The position numbers were made by a program, and so were the translations under genes. Shown piece by piece: positions 34,798 to 43,677 of a stretch of 64,000 nucleotides of DNA; the first letter of the stretch is position 1, and every line of letters begins with the position of its first letter. The DNA comes from Bacteroidales bacterium (GTDB lineage Bacteria > Bacteroidota > Bacteroidia > Bacteroidales > VadinHA17). Below the pieces are notes generated by a model. That model worked only from the letters and a program-made list of their open reading frames with translations. It searched no databases and had not been told where the DNA came from. The stretch spans positions 230,122-294,121 of the forward strand of contig JAIVHO010000031.1 of NCBI GenBank assembly GCA_020201035.1, in the 5' to 3' direction.

Positions 34798-34905
34798 GCT
34801 GCCGGAAAAGGAAGCTGCCGGAAAAGGAAGCTGCCGGAAAAGGAAGCTGCCGGAAAAGAAGCTGCCGGAAAAGAAAGAAGCCGGAAAAGGAAGCTGCCGG
34901 AAAAG
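34798..34905. repeat. Short tandem repeat, about 7 x 16 bp
   Basis: Seven copies of GCCGGAAAAGGAAGCT, starting at 34801, 34817, 34833, 34849, 34864, 34880 and 34896; copies 4 and 5 carry small indels. It lies in the spacer and ends 3 bp before the stop of the SpmA/SpmB-like gene. Confidence 0.9.
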
Positions 34906-34908
34906 ATA

Positions 34909-36141
34909 TCAGGCAAAGAAGAGATAACCAATAAATATTGCGGCAATAATACCGGTAAAATCAGCAATCAGTCCGCACGTAACGGCATACCTGGTATTTC
35001 GGATCCCGACTGATCCAAAGTAGACCGCAATTATATAGAAGGTTGTGTCGGTAGCCCCCTGGAGCGTTGATGCTAGTCGCCCCGTAAAGGAATCAGCGCC
35101 AAAGGTGGTCATTGCATCCACCATCATCCCTCTGGCACCTGCTCCGCTCAAAGGCTTCATAAGGGCTGTTGGAAGGGCATCCACAAAACCTGCATCTATT
35201 CCGGTGGCAATTACCACCGCCCTTATTCCCTCAATCAGATAGTCCATGGCACCTGACGCCCTGAAGACACCTATGGCAACCAGTATGGCAACCAGGAAGG
35301 GAATAATCCTTACGGCGATATTAAATCCATCCTTCGCCCCCTCAATAAAGGTATCGTAAATATTTACCCTCTTCCGCATGCCCAGAATAATAAAGACCAC
35401 AATGGTTGAAAAGAGGAGAAAACTGGCAATAAAGGTTGATATGGCTGTTATCTGGTCTTTATCGAGGCGACTGAAATACCAGATTATGCCTGCAATAATA
35501 AGTGTCATTCCGCCCAGATAGGCAAGAATCACCCTGTCATACAGTTTGATTTTCTGCATTATTGATACCGATATCAGCCCGGCTATTGTGGAGAAGAATG
35601 TGGCAAGCAGTATCGGCAGAAATATGTCGGCCGGATTAACAGCACCCAGCTGTGCCCGGTAAACCATAACGCTTACCGGGATTATTGTCAGCCCTGATGT
35701 ATTAAGAACCAGAAACATTATCTGTGCATCTGACGCCCTCTCCTTCTCGGGATTAACCTCCTGCATCTGCTCCATGGCCTTGAGTCCCATCGGAGTGGCA
35801 GCGTTATCCAGCCCGAGCATATTGGCGGCCAGGTTCATCATAATTGATCCGTAGGCAGGATGATCAGGAGGCAAACCAGGAAACAGCCGTCTGAAAAAGG
35901 GTCCCACCACCCGTGACATAATTCGTACAACACCACCCTTTTCCCCAATTTTCATTATTCCCATCCAGAGCGAGAGAACACCTGTCAGACCCAGTGAAAG
36001 TTCAAATCCTGTTTTGGCACTATCAAAGGTTGAGTTAAGGATATCACTGAAAACCTGCGTATTACCTGTAAATATCAACTGTACAAGTGCAAAGACAAAT
36101 GCAATCAGAAAAAAAGAAATCCAAATATAATTAAGGGCCAT
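34909..36141 (-). CDS. Nucleoside-recognition domain membrane protein (SpmA-SpmB fusion type)
   Basis: The ATG at 36141 (MALNYIWISF) is chosen because the longer frame from 36195 runs into the divergent gene and its promoter. The product is 410 residues with about ten membrane segments. It carries two nucleoside-recognition (Gate) domains. The first has MNLAANMLGLDNAATPMGLKAM (SpmA-like); the second has MKPLSGAGARGMMVDA and QGATDTTFYIIAVYFG (SpmB-like). It is a predicted transporter, named after spore-maturation proteins but widespread in non-sporulating Bacteroidota. The substrate is unknown. Confidence 0.85.
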   Translation of the reverse strand: MALNYIWISFFLIAFVFALVQLIFTGNTQVFSDILNSTFDSAKTGFELSLGLTGVLSLWMGIMKIGEKGGVVRIMSRVVGPFFRRLFPGLPPDHPAYGSIMMNLAANMLGLDNAATPMGLKAMEQMQEVNPEKERASDAQIMFLVLNTSGLTIIPVSVMVYRAQLGAVNPADIFLPILLATFFSTIAGLISVSIMQKIKLYDRVILAYLGGMTLIIAGIIWYFSRLDKDQITAISTFIASFLLFSTIVVFIILGMRKRVNIYDTFIEGAKDGFNIAVRIIPFLVAILVAIGVFRASGAMDYLIEGIRAVVIATGIDAGFVDALPTALMKPLSGAGARGMMVDAMTTFGADSFTGRLASTLQGATDTTFYIIAVYFGSVGIRNTRYAVTCGLIADFTGIIAAIFIGYLFFA

Positions 36142-36151
36142 TTTACCTCTC

Positions 36152-36185
36152 TTTGCAGCGAATATACCAAATTCCCCTATCTTTG
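36152..36185 (+). promoter_or_regulatory. Bacteroidota-type promoter for the secreted TIM-barrel gene
   Basis: TTTG at 36152-36155, 22 bp, then TATCTTTG at 36178-36185, both full consensus matches. Its position excludes the frame's first Met at 36153 and supports the ATG at 36213 or 36279. Confidence 0.65.
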
Positions 36186-36212
36186 GGGATATCACATTAC
36201 TTTTTTTCAGAC

Positions 36213-39038
36213 ATGGATCACAGTCATCAGCAAAACAGCATCACCAGAAGTTCAAAAGGAGTTTTTTTCAGGTACGGGATGATGTCATCTAAATATTTCC
36301 TTTTTACACTGTTTTTGCTGATTCTTACAAGCCAGCATACGAAAGCAGCCGAAAACGACATCCCTAAAATTACTGAATCCTTATCAACACAAACTGTAAA
36401 TGACGGCATCACCATATCTGGAAGGGTTAATGATATCAATGGTACTTCTGTTGCCGGCGCACTGGTCAGCTTTACCATTTATTCAACACAATTTGCAGCC
36501 AGAACAGCCGGTGACGGTACCTATGCAGTTACAATAAACGGCATTCCCCGGGATACAGACGGCAGCTTCAGAACATGGCCTCCCTTTCCCAACCCTACAT
36601 CAGGGAGTGTAAGAATACCATTCTCCATCCCGTCATCCGGTGATGTTACTCTGGATATATATTCGCTCAACAGTACCAGGGTTTTTTCAGAGAGATTCAG
36701 CAACCTGGAGTCGGGTAGCTACCGGGTAGTCTGGAACGGAGCCCTTGAAAATGGCTCCTCCAATGCGGCCGGACTATATATCTACGCACTTACATGGGGT
36801 GGCAAAACAGTCTCGGGACGAATTATTCTGACCGGTAACAACGGGTACGGTGACGGATCAGCCTATCTTGAACCATTTATTCTTACCGGAGATTATCAGC
36901 AGGATATCACAACAATAGAGACAACAGCCACTATATCAGCAGACGGATACCATACACTGCGGTACACCGGTATATCATTCAGTACCGATACCACTGCCAA
37001 CTTTACCCTTGTGCCCTTTGATAATATGCCTTATGCCATCACAGGTGATTTTATTGGTAAAAAGGAGGCATCAGGATACCTCCCGGTGATACTTAAGGGT
37101 ATCAACCTCGGGTCGTCACCTCCCGGTTTTTTCCCGGGAGAGATAGCTTATGCCATTCCGGGCGACACATATGAGAGATGGATTAAAATGATGACCTCAG
37201 CGGGCTTCAATTCTGTCAGGGTATATACCCTTCATCCCCCGGTATTCTACGAAAAGCTGGCCGAGTATAACAGTGAGAATCCGGATAATCCTTTATACCT
37301 TTTTCAGGGAATATGGCTTGAAGAGATTGATAATCGGACCGACCCTGATGAATACAACCTCTTTCTGAAAGAGGAGCAGTTCAGCCAGAGCATTGTTGAG
37401 GTTATTGACTGTATTCATGGTAACAGGGATATCCCGTTCAGGCCGGGAAGGGCGTACGGCGATTACCATACCGATATCTCTCCGTGGGTTGCAGGCTATA
37501 TTATCGGGAGAGAGGTAGCTCCCCAGGAGATAGATTCAACAAACGCCACAAACAGTACAGTCACCAGCTTTAACGGCCAAAGGTTTTCTGTTACAGACGC
37601 CGATCCTTCAGAGGTCTTTTTTACACGCATGCTCGACAAAACGGCATCATACGAGATGAATAACTACTTCACAGGCCGGCCCGTAAGTATATCCAGCTGG
37701 CCCACACTCGATCCCCTGACACACCCAACCGAGATATTCACCGATGAGGATGCTGCTTCAGTTGATATTACCATCATTGTGGAACAGGGCGATGAAAATC
37801 TCCTCTTCGCCAGCTACCATGCATACCCCTACTACCCTGATTTTATCAGCCAGGAGCCTGGGTACCGGACCTTCAGTGACGCTGTTGGCCCCAACAGCTA
37901 TCTGGGATACATAACAGACCTTCGGAACCATTATGGTAATATCCCTCTTATTATAGCCGAGTTTGGCGTACCATCATCGCGCGGTGACGCCCATACCTCA
38001 TTTAGCGGAATGAATCACGGAGGTCATAGCGAGGAGGAACAGGGAGTTAACAATGTGCGGTTGCTTCGCAATATACTCAATGCAGGAGGCGGTGGTGGTT
38101 TCATGTTCTCGTGGATGGATGAATGGTTTAAACGGACATGGATTGTTGAATACCTTGAGGCGGTCGGATTTGAATCGGGTAGTTCCTTTATTACAACCCG
38201 ACAGTTATGGCACAATATTGTATCTCCTGAGCAGAACTTCGGCCTTATCTCATTTGAACAGGAGGAGTATTTTCAATCACACTCCTTTGCAACCGATGAT
38301 ACCTCTCCCGATCCGATAGAGCTTGCCGCATATGCAGGCAACGATTTCCTGAGGATATCCGTTAACACTGGAGATCCTCTGCCTGCAGGGGACTCAGTGA
38401 TTATTGCCTTTGATACCTACAGGGCAGATCTGGGAGAATCAGTATTACCGGGAGGCAACAGTGTAACCAATCGCGCCGAGTTTATGATTACCAGCACAAG
38501 AGGACGTGACACCGCAACCCTTTTTGTTACTGCAGCCTATAATATGAAAGGACTTACACCAAGGTTTAATCTCACCGATCAGGATGTGCAGAAATTCAGG
38601 TCAACAGTAAGTGATGGTGCACCATGGGTAAGGGTTGAGTGGTTCAATAACGGTTTTACCGGTGAAGAAGCGTATCCGGGTATATTAAGAGCGGGAATAG
38701 ATGAAGAGCCAGACAGGGGAAGGGGAGAGAGCATAAGCTGGAACGGATCAGATATAATAATTGATATACCATGGACACTGATCCATTTCTTTGATCCCAC
38801 ACGGATGAGGGTTATTGATGGTGCCACCTCCGTTGACGGGGGCTACAGCTGGAATATCAATGACAGTGAAAGTGACGGCGTGGCCATATCGCTGCTGATC
38901 AACGGAGAAGTGATCAGTACCCTTACAAGATTCTCGTGGCCCTCATGGCAGGTGGTTCCTCCAACCGTTGAAAGGGAAAAGGCATCACTAAAAATAATCA
39001 GAGAGGGGCTCTCACTTATACCTGACCACAGTTACTGA
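36213..39038 (+). CDS. Secreted multidomain glycoside-hydrolase-like (TIM-barrel) protein
   Basis: From the ATG at 36213 the product is about 941 residues. The ATG at 36279 (MMSSKYFLFTLFLLILTSQ) would put the signal peptide at the terminus and may be the true start. Order: a carboxypeptidase-regulatory-like fold (ISGRVNDINGTSVAGALV), a FlgD-like/T9SS-type module (VTLDIYSLN, SYRVVWNG, AAGLYIYALTWGG), a second regulatory-like fold, then a clan-A TIM-barrel domain (VILKGINLGSSPPG, FNSVRVYTL) with likely acid/base GREVAP and nucleophile IIAEFGVPSS, and a C-terminal beta domain. Divergent to the transporter and convergent with the GT2 locus. The polysaccharide target is unknown. Confidence 0.65.
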   Translation: MDHSHQQNSITRSSKGVFFRYGMMSSKYFLFTLFLLILTSQHTKAAENDIPKITESLSTQTVNDGITISGRVNDINGTSVAGALVSFTIYSTQFAARTAGDGTYAVTINGIPRDTDGSFRTWPPFPNPTSGSVRIPFSIPSSGDVTLDIYSLNSTRVFSERFSNLESGSYRVVWNGALENGSSNAAGLYIYALTWGGKTVSGRIILTGNNGYGDGSAYLEPFILTGDYQQDITTIETTATISADGYHTLRYTGISFSTDTTANFTLVPFDNMPYAITGDFIGKKEASGYLPVILKGINLGSSPPGFFPGEIAYAIPGDTYERWIKMMTSAGFNSVRVYTLHPPVFYEKLAEYNSENPDNPLYLFQGIWLEEIDNRTDPDEYNLFLKEEQFSQSIVEVIDCIHGNRDIPFRPGRAYGDYHTDISPWVAGYIIGREVAPQEIDSTNATNSTVTSFNGQRFSVTDADPSEVFFTRMLDKTASYEMNNYFTGRPVSISSWPTLDPLTHPTEIFTDEDAASVDITIIVEQGDENLLFASYHAYPYYPDFISQEPGYRTFSDAVGPNSYLGYITDLRNHYGNIPLIIAEFGVPSSRGDAHTSFSGMNHGGHSEEEQGVNNVRLLRNILNAGGGGGFMFSWMDEWFKRTWIVEYLEAVGFESGSSFITTRQLWHNIVSPEQNFGLISFEQEEYFQSHSFATDDTSPDPIELAAYAGNDFLRISVNTGDPLPAGDSVIIAFDTYRADLGESVLPGGNSVTNRAEFMITSTRGRDTATLFVTAAYNMKGLTPRFNLTDQDVQKFRSTVSDGAPWVRVEWFNNGFTGEEAYPGILRAGIDEEPDRGRGESISWNGSDIIIDIPWTLIHFFDPTRMRVIDGATSVDGGYSWNINDSESDGVAISLLINGEVISTLTRFSWPSWQVVPPTVEREKASLKIIREGLSLIPDHSY

Positions 39039-39197
39039 AAAAAGTGGTACAAGACACTGCTGCGACAACCTGCGCTACGGAGCCTTTGCTGATAATGATT
39101 TACTGCTGGTTGAGTTCTGGCTGCTAAAGCTTTGCTGATACCGAAACCATTGCTGGCGGAGTACCTGTTGTCGGAGCCTTGATGATAAAGCCTGATT

Positions 39198-40640
39198 CTA
39201 CTTCTTCTTTCGTCTGGGAATTACTGACCGGCGTTTGTTATTCTTCATCTCGAATCCCCGACGGTCGGCTCCACCCCATCCCTTCTTGCCCCTGAGGAAC
39301 TGGAAATTGCCTATTACTGCAAAGATAGTATGAACAGGATAAAAGAAGGGCTCAAAAAGGGCAGTGACCAATAATCTCAGGACTTCACGCTTCTTCTCAT
39401 ATTTATGAAATGTTATCTCCTCAAACAATACAGCCCAGGTTGAAAGGCAGACGGCAAAAGTATAAACAAACGTGAAAAGAAGCAGGAAAAACGGCCAGTT
39501 GATTACTCCGGTAATTGCCAGAAAAATCGAATAAACAATTCCACCAAAAGCAATCAGCGGAGCCATCCATTCAAAAAAGAGCCAGTATGGATAACCAAGA
39601 AAGCCGAGCCTTCCGAATTTCGGGTTAAACAATATCTTCCTGTGGGTAATCAGTGACTCGGCCAAACCCCTGGTCCACCGTGTCCGCTGCCTGCGCATTG
39701 AACCGAGATCAGACGGCACCTCAGTCCAGCAGAGAGGATCAGGAATATAGGTTACCTCATACTTCTCTTCCTGTTCTGACATATATCTTCTCATCCGTAA
39801 TACAAGCTCCATATCCTCCCCAACCGTTTTGGTACTGTATCCGCCAGCCTTTATTACAGTATCACGGTCAAACATACCCATAGCTCCGGAGATCAGCATT
39901 AACCCGTCAAGATGACTCCATGCCATGCGTCCGAGCAGGAAAGCACGGGTATATTCAAGTACCTGAAGACGTGGAAGTATCTTCTCCGGCAGATTAATCT
40001 TCCTGATATGCCCCTTCTCCACATCGCAGGAGTTGACAATCCTGATAACCCCTCCTGTTCCTATAACCTTGCTATCCTTCTCCTCAAGAAAAGGTTTTAC
40101 CAGTTTAAGGATAGAGCCAGGCTCAATAATTGAATCGGCATCTATGGAAACCACAAGTGAACTACGGGAGATATTGATCCCGGCATTCAGGGAGTCTGCC
40201 TTACCACCGTTATTCTTATCAATTACGGTTAACCGGTTAAAAGAGGGATCTTCAGATTTATAGACACCCCTGATCCTCTCGCAGGGAATCCGGTAATCAA
40301 AAAAGTAGTTGACCTTTACCAGACTGTAGACCTCCTTTACTTTCTCAAAAGTGTCATCCGTAGAACCATCGTTCACTATAATAATCTCAAAATTATTATA
40401 GTACAATGAGAGCAGGGTGCGCACATTGTCAATAATATTCCTGCTCTCATTATAGGCAGGGGCTATAATCGAAACCCTTGGACTGAACGGGCTGGTTACC
40501 AGTGAATTATAGTTAATATAGCTATTCTTACGCAGGTAGTTTCTCAGTGCCATGGCTGAAAACACTCCAAGCAGAAGGTAGGACCCGAAAAGAAGAAGGG
40601 TCAGTAAAAAGATAATATTTATAAAAAATCCTGCTACCAT
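39198..40640 (-). CDS. Processive GT2 glycosyltransferase (polysaccharide synthase type)
   Basis: 480 residues: one N-terminal membrane helix, a GT-A catalytic domain, and several C-terminal helices (about residues 350-450). Motifs: VNDGSTDD (near 93), SIDADSII (DxD, near 168), GEDMELVLRMRR (near 278) and RRQRTRW (QxxRW, near 316). That set marks processive beta-synthases such as PgaC/BcsA-like enzymes. The basic C-terminus (KNNKRRSVIPRRKKK) is notable. It lies 6 bp downstream of the HEAT-repeat gene, so it is part of the 39.2-43.5 kb operon. Confidence 0.87.
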   Translation of the reverse strand: MVAGFFINIIFLLTLLLFGSYLLLGVFSAMALRNYLRKNSYINYNSLVTSPFSPRVSIIAPAYNESRNIIDNVRTLLSLYYNNFEIIIVNDGSTDDTFEKVKEVYSLVKVNYFFDYRIPCERIRGVYKSEDPSFNRLTVIDKNNGGKADSLNAGINISRSSLVVSIDADSIIEPGSILKLVKPFLEEKDSKVIGTGGVIRIVNSCDVEKGHIRKINLPEKILPRLQVLEYTRAFLLGRMAWSHLDGLMLISGAMGMFDRDTVIKAGGYSTKTVGEDMELVLRMRRYMSEQEEKYEVTYIPDPLCWTEVPSDLGSMRRQRTRWTRGLAESLITHRKILFNPKFGRLGFLGYPYWLFFEWMAPLIAFGGIVYSIFLAITGVINWPFFLLLFTFVYTFAVCLSTWAVLFEEITFHKYEKKREVLRLLVTALFEPFFYPVHTIFAVIGNFQFLRGKKGWGGADRRGFEMKNNKRRSVIPRRKKK

Positions 40641-40646
40641 TACCTT

Positions 40647-41936
40647 TTAATATATTCTCCTGTCAAGTACATGTCTGATAATAATATTATAGTTTTTATA
40701 CTCTGACTTCATCAGTTTCACCAGCGCTTTAACTCCCTCTTCACCTATATTTTCTATTGCCTTTGTAGCTTCAATCTGTAACTGCACATCATCCTCCTTG
40801 TCCAGCACCAGCTTAAGAAAACTGAGCATTGAGACATGGGGCATTTTGCCCATTGATTTCAATATCTCAAGCGAGTTATTGTATTCCTCATGCTTGTACA
40901 TCCGTTTCATTACCTTCCGTGCTGATTCCATATTAAGATCACCTGCCACCTCTATCGCCAGGCCCCGTACCTCGGGTGAGTCATGTGACATAATCTTTTT
41001 AACATCCTCCTCTGTTTCATACTGTCTAAACTCCCTTATCATTCTGAGGGCAAACATTACAACCGTGTAGTTTTCGGAAGTGAACCATTTGCTGAAAAGA
41101 GGTACTTCCAGTGAGTGCTGTACAATCAATTCATGAAGTGAAATCTGCTCCCATAGTGAAAGTGGCTGCTTCATGTGATTAAGGAACTCAAAAGGATCAT
41201 AATCACTGAGCCTTACAAGGGCGATTTGTGCCTCCATCCTGAGCACTTCATTACCTGAATTAAGGGCACTGAAGATTACATCATTTGCATCAGGTATATT
41301 CATAAAGGCAAGTTCTCTGAATCCCTTAACTTTGATATGCCAGGGTCTGGAATGCGCTTTACGTATTGAATCAGCGTCAAGCCCGAGCTCAAGGTAGAGT
41401 TCGCGGAGCCGTAACCATGACTCCCCTTTAAGGTTTACAGCCACATCCTTCATCTGATCAATCAACACCTGGCGGCGGTATCTGGAGGATGCAATTTCCC
41501 TGAATCTGCCGGCATCAGCCTCACCATACAGGTACTCTATTATCAATCCCTGGTAAGCTTCCAGGAGATACTGGTAAAGTTTTGCACGACGCTCCATCCT
41601 TCTCCTGTTCAGAAGGATAAAAACAAGTAATGACATCATGGTTATTATTGATCCTGCTATAACAATTATAAGCAGGTTAACCAGTGCCACCGACCTTCCA
41701 AAATAGTTTACACTACTCAGCCATGGATTATCACCATGAAATATCCATCCGTTTCTTACCTCTGTGGTATCAGGCTGTGCAGTTTCCGTGATTGAGGGGG
41801 AGAACAATGTACCTGAAGACTGAGAGACTGTTACCTCCGTTCCACTGTAAACAATTTCCTCTTCTCCCCTGCTGCAACCAGAGGAGAGTTGAATTATTAT
41901 CAACAGAGTCAGTAGTACGGAGAGAGTTATTTTCAT
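40647..41936 (-). CDS. HEAT-repeat membrane lipoprotein
   Basis: 429 residues. The N-terminus is a lipoprotein-type signal (LSSGC near residue 21). A second hydrophobic helix follows (LVNLLIIVIAGSIITMMSLLV, about 90-115), then helical HEAT-like repeats (ALNSGNEVLRMEAQIALVRL, MSHDSPEVRGLAIEVAGDL, VLDKEDDVQLQIEATKAI). It may be an adaptor linking the synthase to the barrel. The overlap with the upstream YaiO-like gene is 4 bp. Confidence 0.72.
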   Translation of the reverse strand: MKITLSVLLTLLIIIQLSSGCSRGEEEIVYSGTEVTVSQSSGTLFSPSITETAQPDTTEVRNGWIFHGDNPWLSSVNYFGRSVALVNLLIIVIAGSIITMMSLLVFILLNRRRMERRAKLYQYLLEAYQGLIIEYLYGEADAGRFREIASSRYRRQVLIDQMKDVAVNLKGESWLRLRELYLELGLDADSIRKAHSRPWHIKVKGFRELAFMNIPDANDVIFSALNSGNEVLRMEAQIALVRLSDYDPFEFLNHMKQPLSLWEQISLHELIVQHSLEVPLFSKWFTSENYTVVMFALRMIREFRQYETEEDVKKIMSHDSPEVRGLAIEVAGDLNMESARKVMKRMYKHEEYNNSLEILKSMGKMPHVSMLSFLKLVLDKEDDVQLQIEATKAIENIGEEGVKALVKLMKSEYKNYNIIIRHVLDRRIY

Positions 41937-43102
41937 TTTCCGACCGGACTGTAAGTTAGTGTAACAAACCCCTCAAAACGGTTTCTCTTCAGGCTACCTG
42001 TATACTCCTCACGTGAATACCCCACCCCTGCCTTTACCGATAACTGTCGTCCCAACCCTTTATTAACAGCTGCCTTAAAGGCAATAGCCTTTTGACGATC
42101 AAGATCAGTAGCAATATCGAATGGTTCATCTGGAGCGGTACCTGCTCCTGCTGTCAGTTGCAGGTAATCAAAATCATTGAGGTAACGGCGCGCTTTCAGA
42201 AAGAATGAAGCCGTAGTGCCAGCATCCTTAAGGTGAACATATGTTTTACCTGAAAACCAGAACTTCCCCAGATATTTTTCAACCGAGAAAGCGGGAATAA
42301 AAATATTACGGTCAAAATAGTAGTATGAGGCTCCTGCTGAAACCACCCATCCCTTTGAAAGGTTACGCCAGTATTCTGCTGATATCCTGTGTTGCGGAAA
42401 ATAGCGGAACGGACTGTAGGCCCAGGCAATCCACATATACCCCTTCTCCCCTGTTTTAGGCCAGTACTCAACCTGAAGCTGAATACCTGTTTCGGATACA
42501 CCTGACAATTGGTCTGAACGGAGATTCCCAAAATTAACACCTCCCAGCAGAGGTCCTTTTGCAGTGGGGTAGATTGCACCCATCGAAAATATCTGCCAGA
42601 ATCTCTGGTAGGGCTTATCAAAAGCATCAAAGCTGTATCCTGTATATAGATCAACTCCTCTGAAAGCAGTATCGCTCTCCATGCCCGCTGCCTCAATATC
42701 ACTCTTCTCCATACCTTCCCCGGTCAAAACAGTGTTGTATTCCTGAATTCCGGCGGCACTGTCCATCCATTCCCGGATGGTCTCACGGGCATCCCGGGCA
42801 TCTGCATGTTCCGGCTGCAGGATAATCAGTGAATCAAGAATTTCCACGGCCTCTGGATACCTCTCCTGCCATGCAATTATCCGTGCCAACAGAACCACAG
42901 CATCACCATACCCGCTATGATTTTCAACAAGATCCCGTGCCATCACCTCTGCTTCCGTCAGCCGGCCGTCAAGAGCAATGACCCTGATAGAATCATAAAG
43001 CAATTCAGGCTTTGACTCAATAGTCTGAGCATTAACTGGTGTAATAACAGCCGACACAAAGATTATTATCAGCAGTACTGAATGGATGAATTGATATCTC
43101 AT
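41933..43102 (-). CDS. YaiO-type outer-membrane beta-barrel with N-terminal TPR
   Basis: 389 residues. A signal peptide (LLIIIFVSAVITPVNAQ) and a short TPR section (DAVVLLARIIAWQERYPEAVEIL, residues about 50-110) precede a beta-barrel region rich in alternating aromatic strands (GVDLYTGYSFDAFDKP, GYMWIAWAYSPFRYFP, SAEYWRNLSKGWVVSAGASY). It ends in a C-terminal strand (FEGFVTLTYSPVGK). This is the YaiO family layout, probably polysaccharide export across the outer membrane. Confidence 0.78.
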   Translation of the reverse strand: MRYQFIHSVLLIIIFVSAVITPVNAQTIESKPELLYDSIRVIALDGRLTEAEVMARDLVENHSGYGDAVVLLARIIAWQERYPEAVEILDSLIILQPEHADARDARETIREWMDSAAGIQEYNTVLTGEGMEKSDIEAAGMESDTAFRGVDLYTGYSFDAFDKPYQRFWQIFSMGAIYPTAKGPLLGGVNFGNLRSDQLSGVSETGIQLQVEYWPKTGEKGYMWIAWAYSPFRYFPQHRISAEYWRNLSKGWVVSAGASYYYFDRNIFIPAFSVEKYLGKFWFSGKTYVHLKDAGTTASFFLKARRYLNDFDYLQLTAGAGTAPDEPFDIATDLDRQKAIAFKAAVNKGLGRQLSVKAGVGYSREEYTGSLKRNRFEGFVTLTYSPVGK

Positions 43103-43465
43103 TTATTTTTGCTTTAAGAGAGATTCAATCCTTTCGATAAGCGTCCGGGTATCTATAGGCTTTACAAGATAGTCACTTATGCCCAGTTCTCTGGCCTGCT
43201 TCTGCACCTGGGGATCACTGAATGCGGAGACTACTATTACCGGGGTCTCCAGTTTCAGATCCTGCCGCATATATCTTACCAGTTCAAGGCCGCTGTGATA
43301 AGGAAGGTGGATATCCATTATTACCAGATCATAATCACCGCGGGCTATCTCCTCCATGGCCTTATTACCATCGGTTGCAACATCAATCCCGAACCCCTGC
43401 TTCTTAAGCACGGCAGAGATCGCAAGTGATGCAAGCTTATTATCTTCGCAAACCAGTATTTTCAT
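43103..43465 (-). CDS. CheY-like single-domain response regulator
   Basis: 120 residues forming one receiver domain: acidic pair in KILVCEDNKLA, phospho-Asp in DLVIMDIHLPYHSG, then VVSAF and the conserved Lys in DYLVKPIDTRTL. There is no output domain. It starts the operon and abuts the YaiO-like gene directly. It probably controls the export/synthesis machine by protein contact; no kinase is encoded beside it. Confidence 0.9.
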   Translation of the reverse strand: MKILVCEDNKLASLAISAVLKKQGFGIDVATDGNKAMEEIARGDYDLVIMDIHLPYHSGLELVRYMRQDLKLETPVIVVSAFSDPQVQKQARELGISDYLVKPIDTRTLIERIESLLKQK

Positions 43466-43677
43466 CTTTTGAGCGATTCAGTTTATCGGCCCGGATAATC
43501 TTCCTGTAATCCGGGTCCAAAATTGGTTATTTTAATCTGAGTGTCCAAATAATAACCTGCCGTTTTGATCAACCCCCACATTGAATTGTTTAACGTCATA
43601 ATCTATCACTGCAACAAACACGGCCATCTTTTAACCATCCCCACTGTAACAGAGCATAGGCTGCTTCTATATGTCTG

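Noticed and set aside
34744-35013. Lys/Glu-rich 89-codon frame across the 16-bp array
   Set aside because: Composition comes from the repeat and the frame runs into the SpmA/SpmB-like gene.
36153-36212. Upstream Met at 36153 for the secreted TIM-barrel protein
   Set aside because: It lies within the TTTG / TAnnTTTG promoter, upstream of the predicted transcription start.
43490-43515. CCCGGA/TCCGGG inverted repeat upstream of the CheY-like gene as a terminator or riboswitch
   Set aside because: Short stem, 14-base loop and no T-run; no known riboswitch features.
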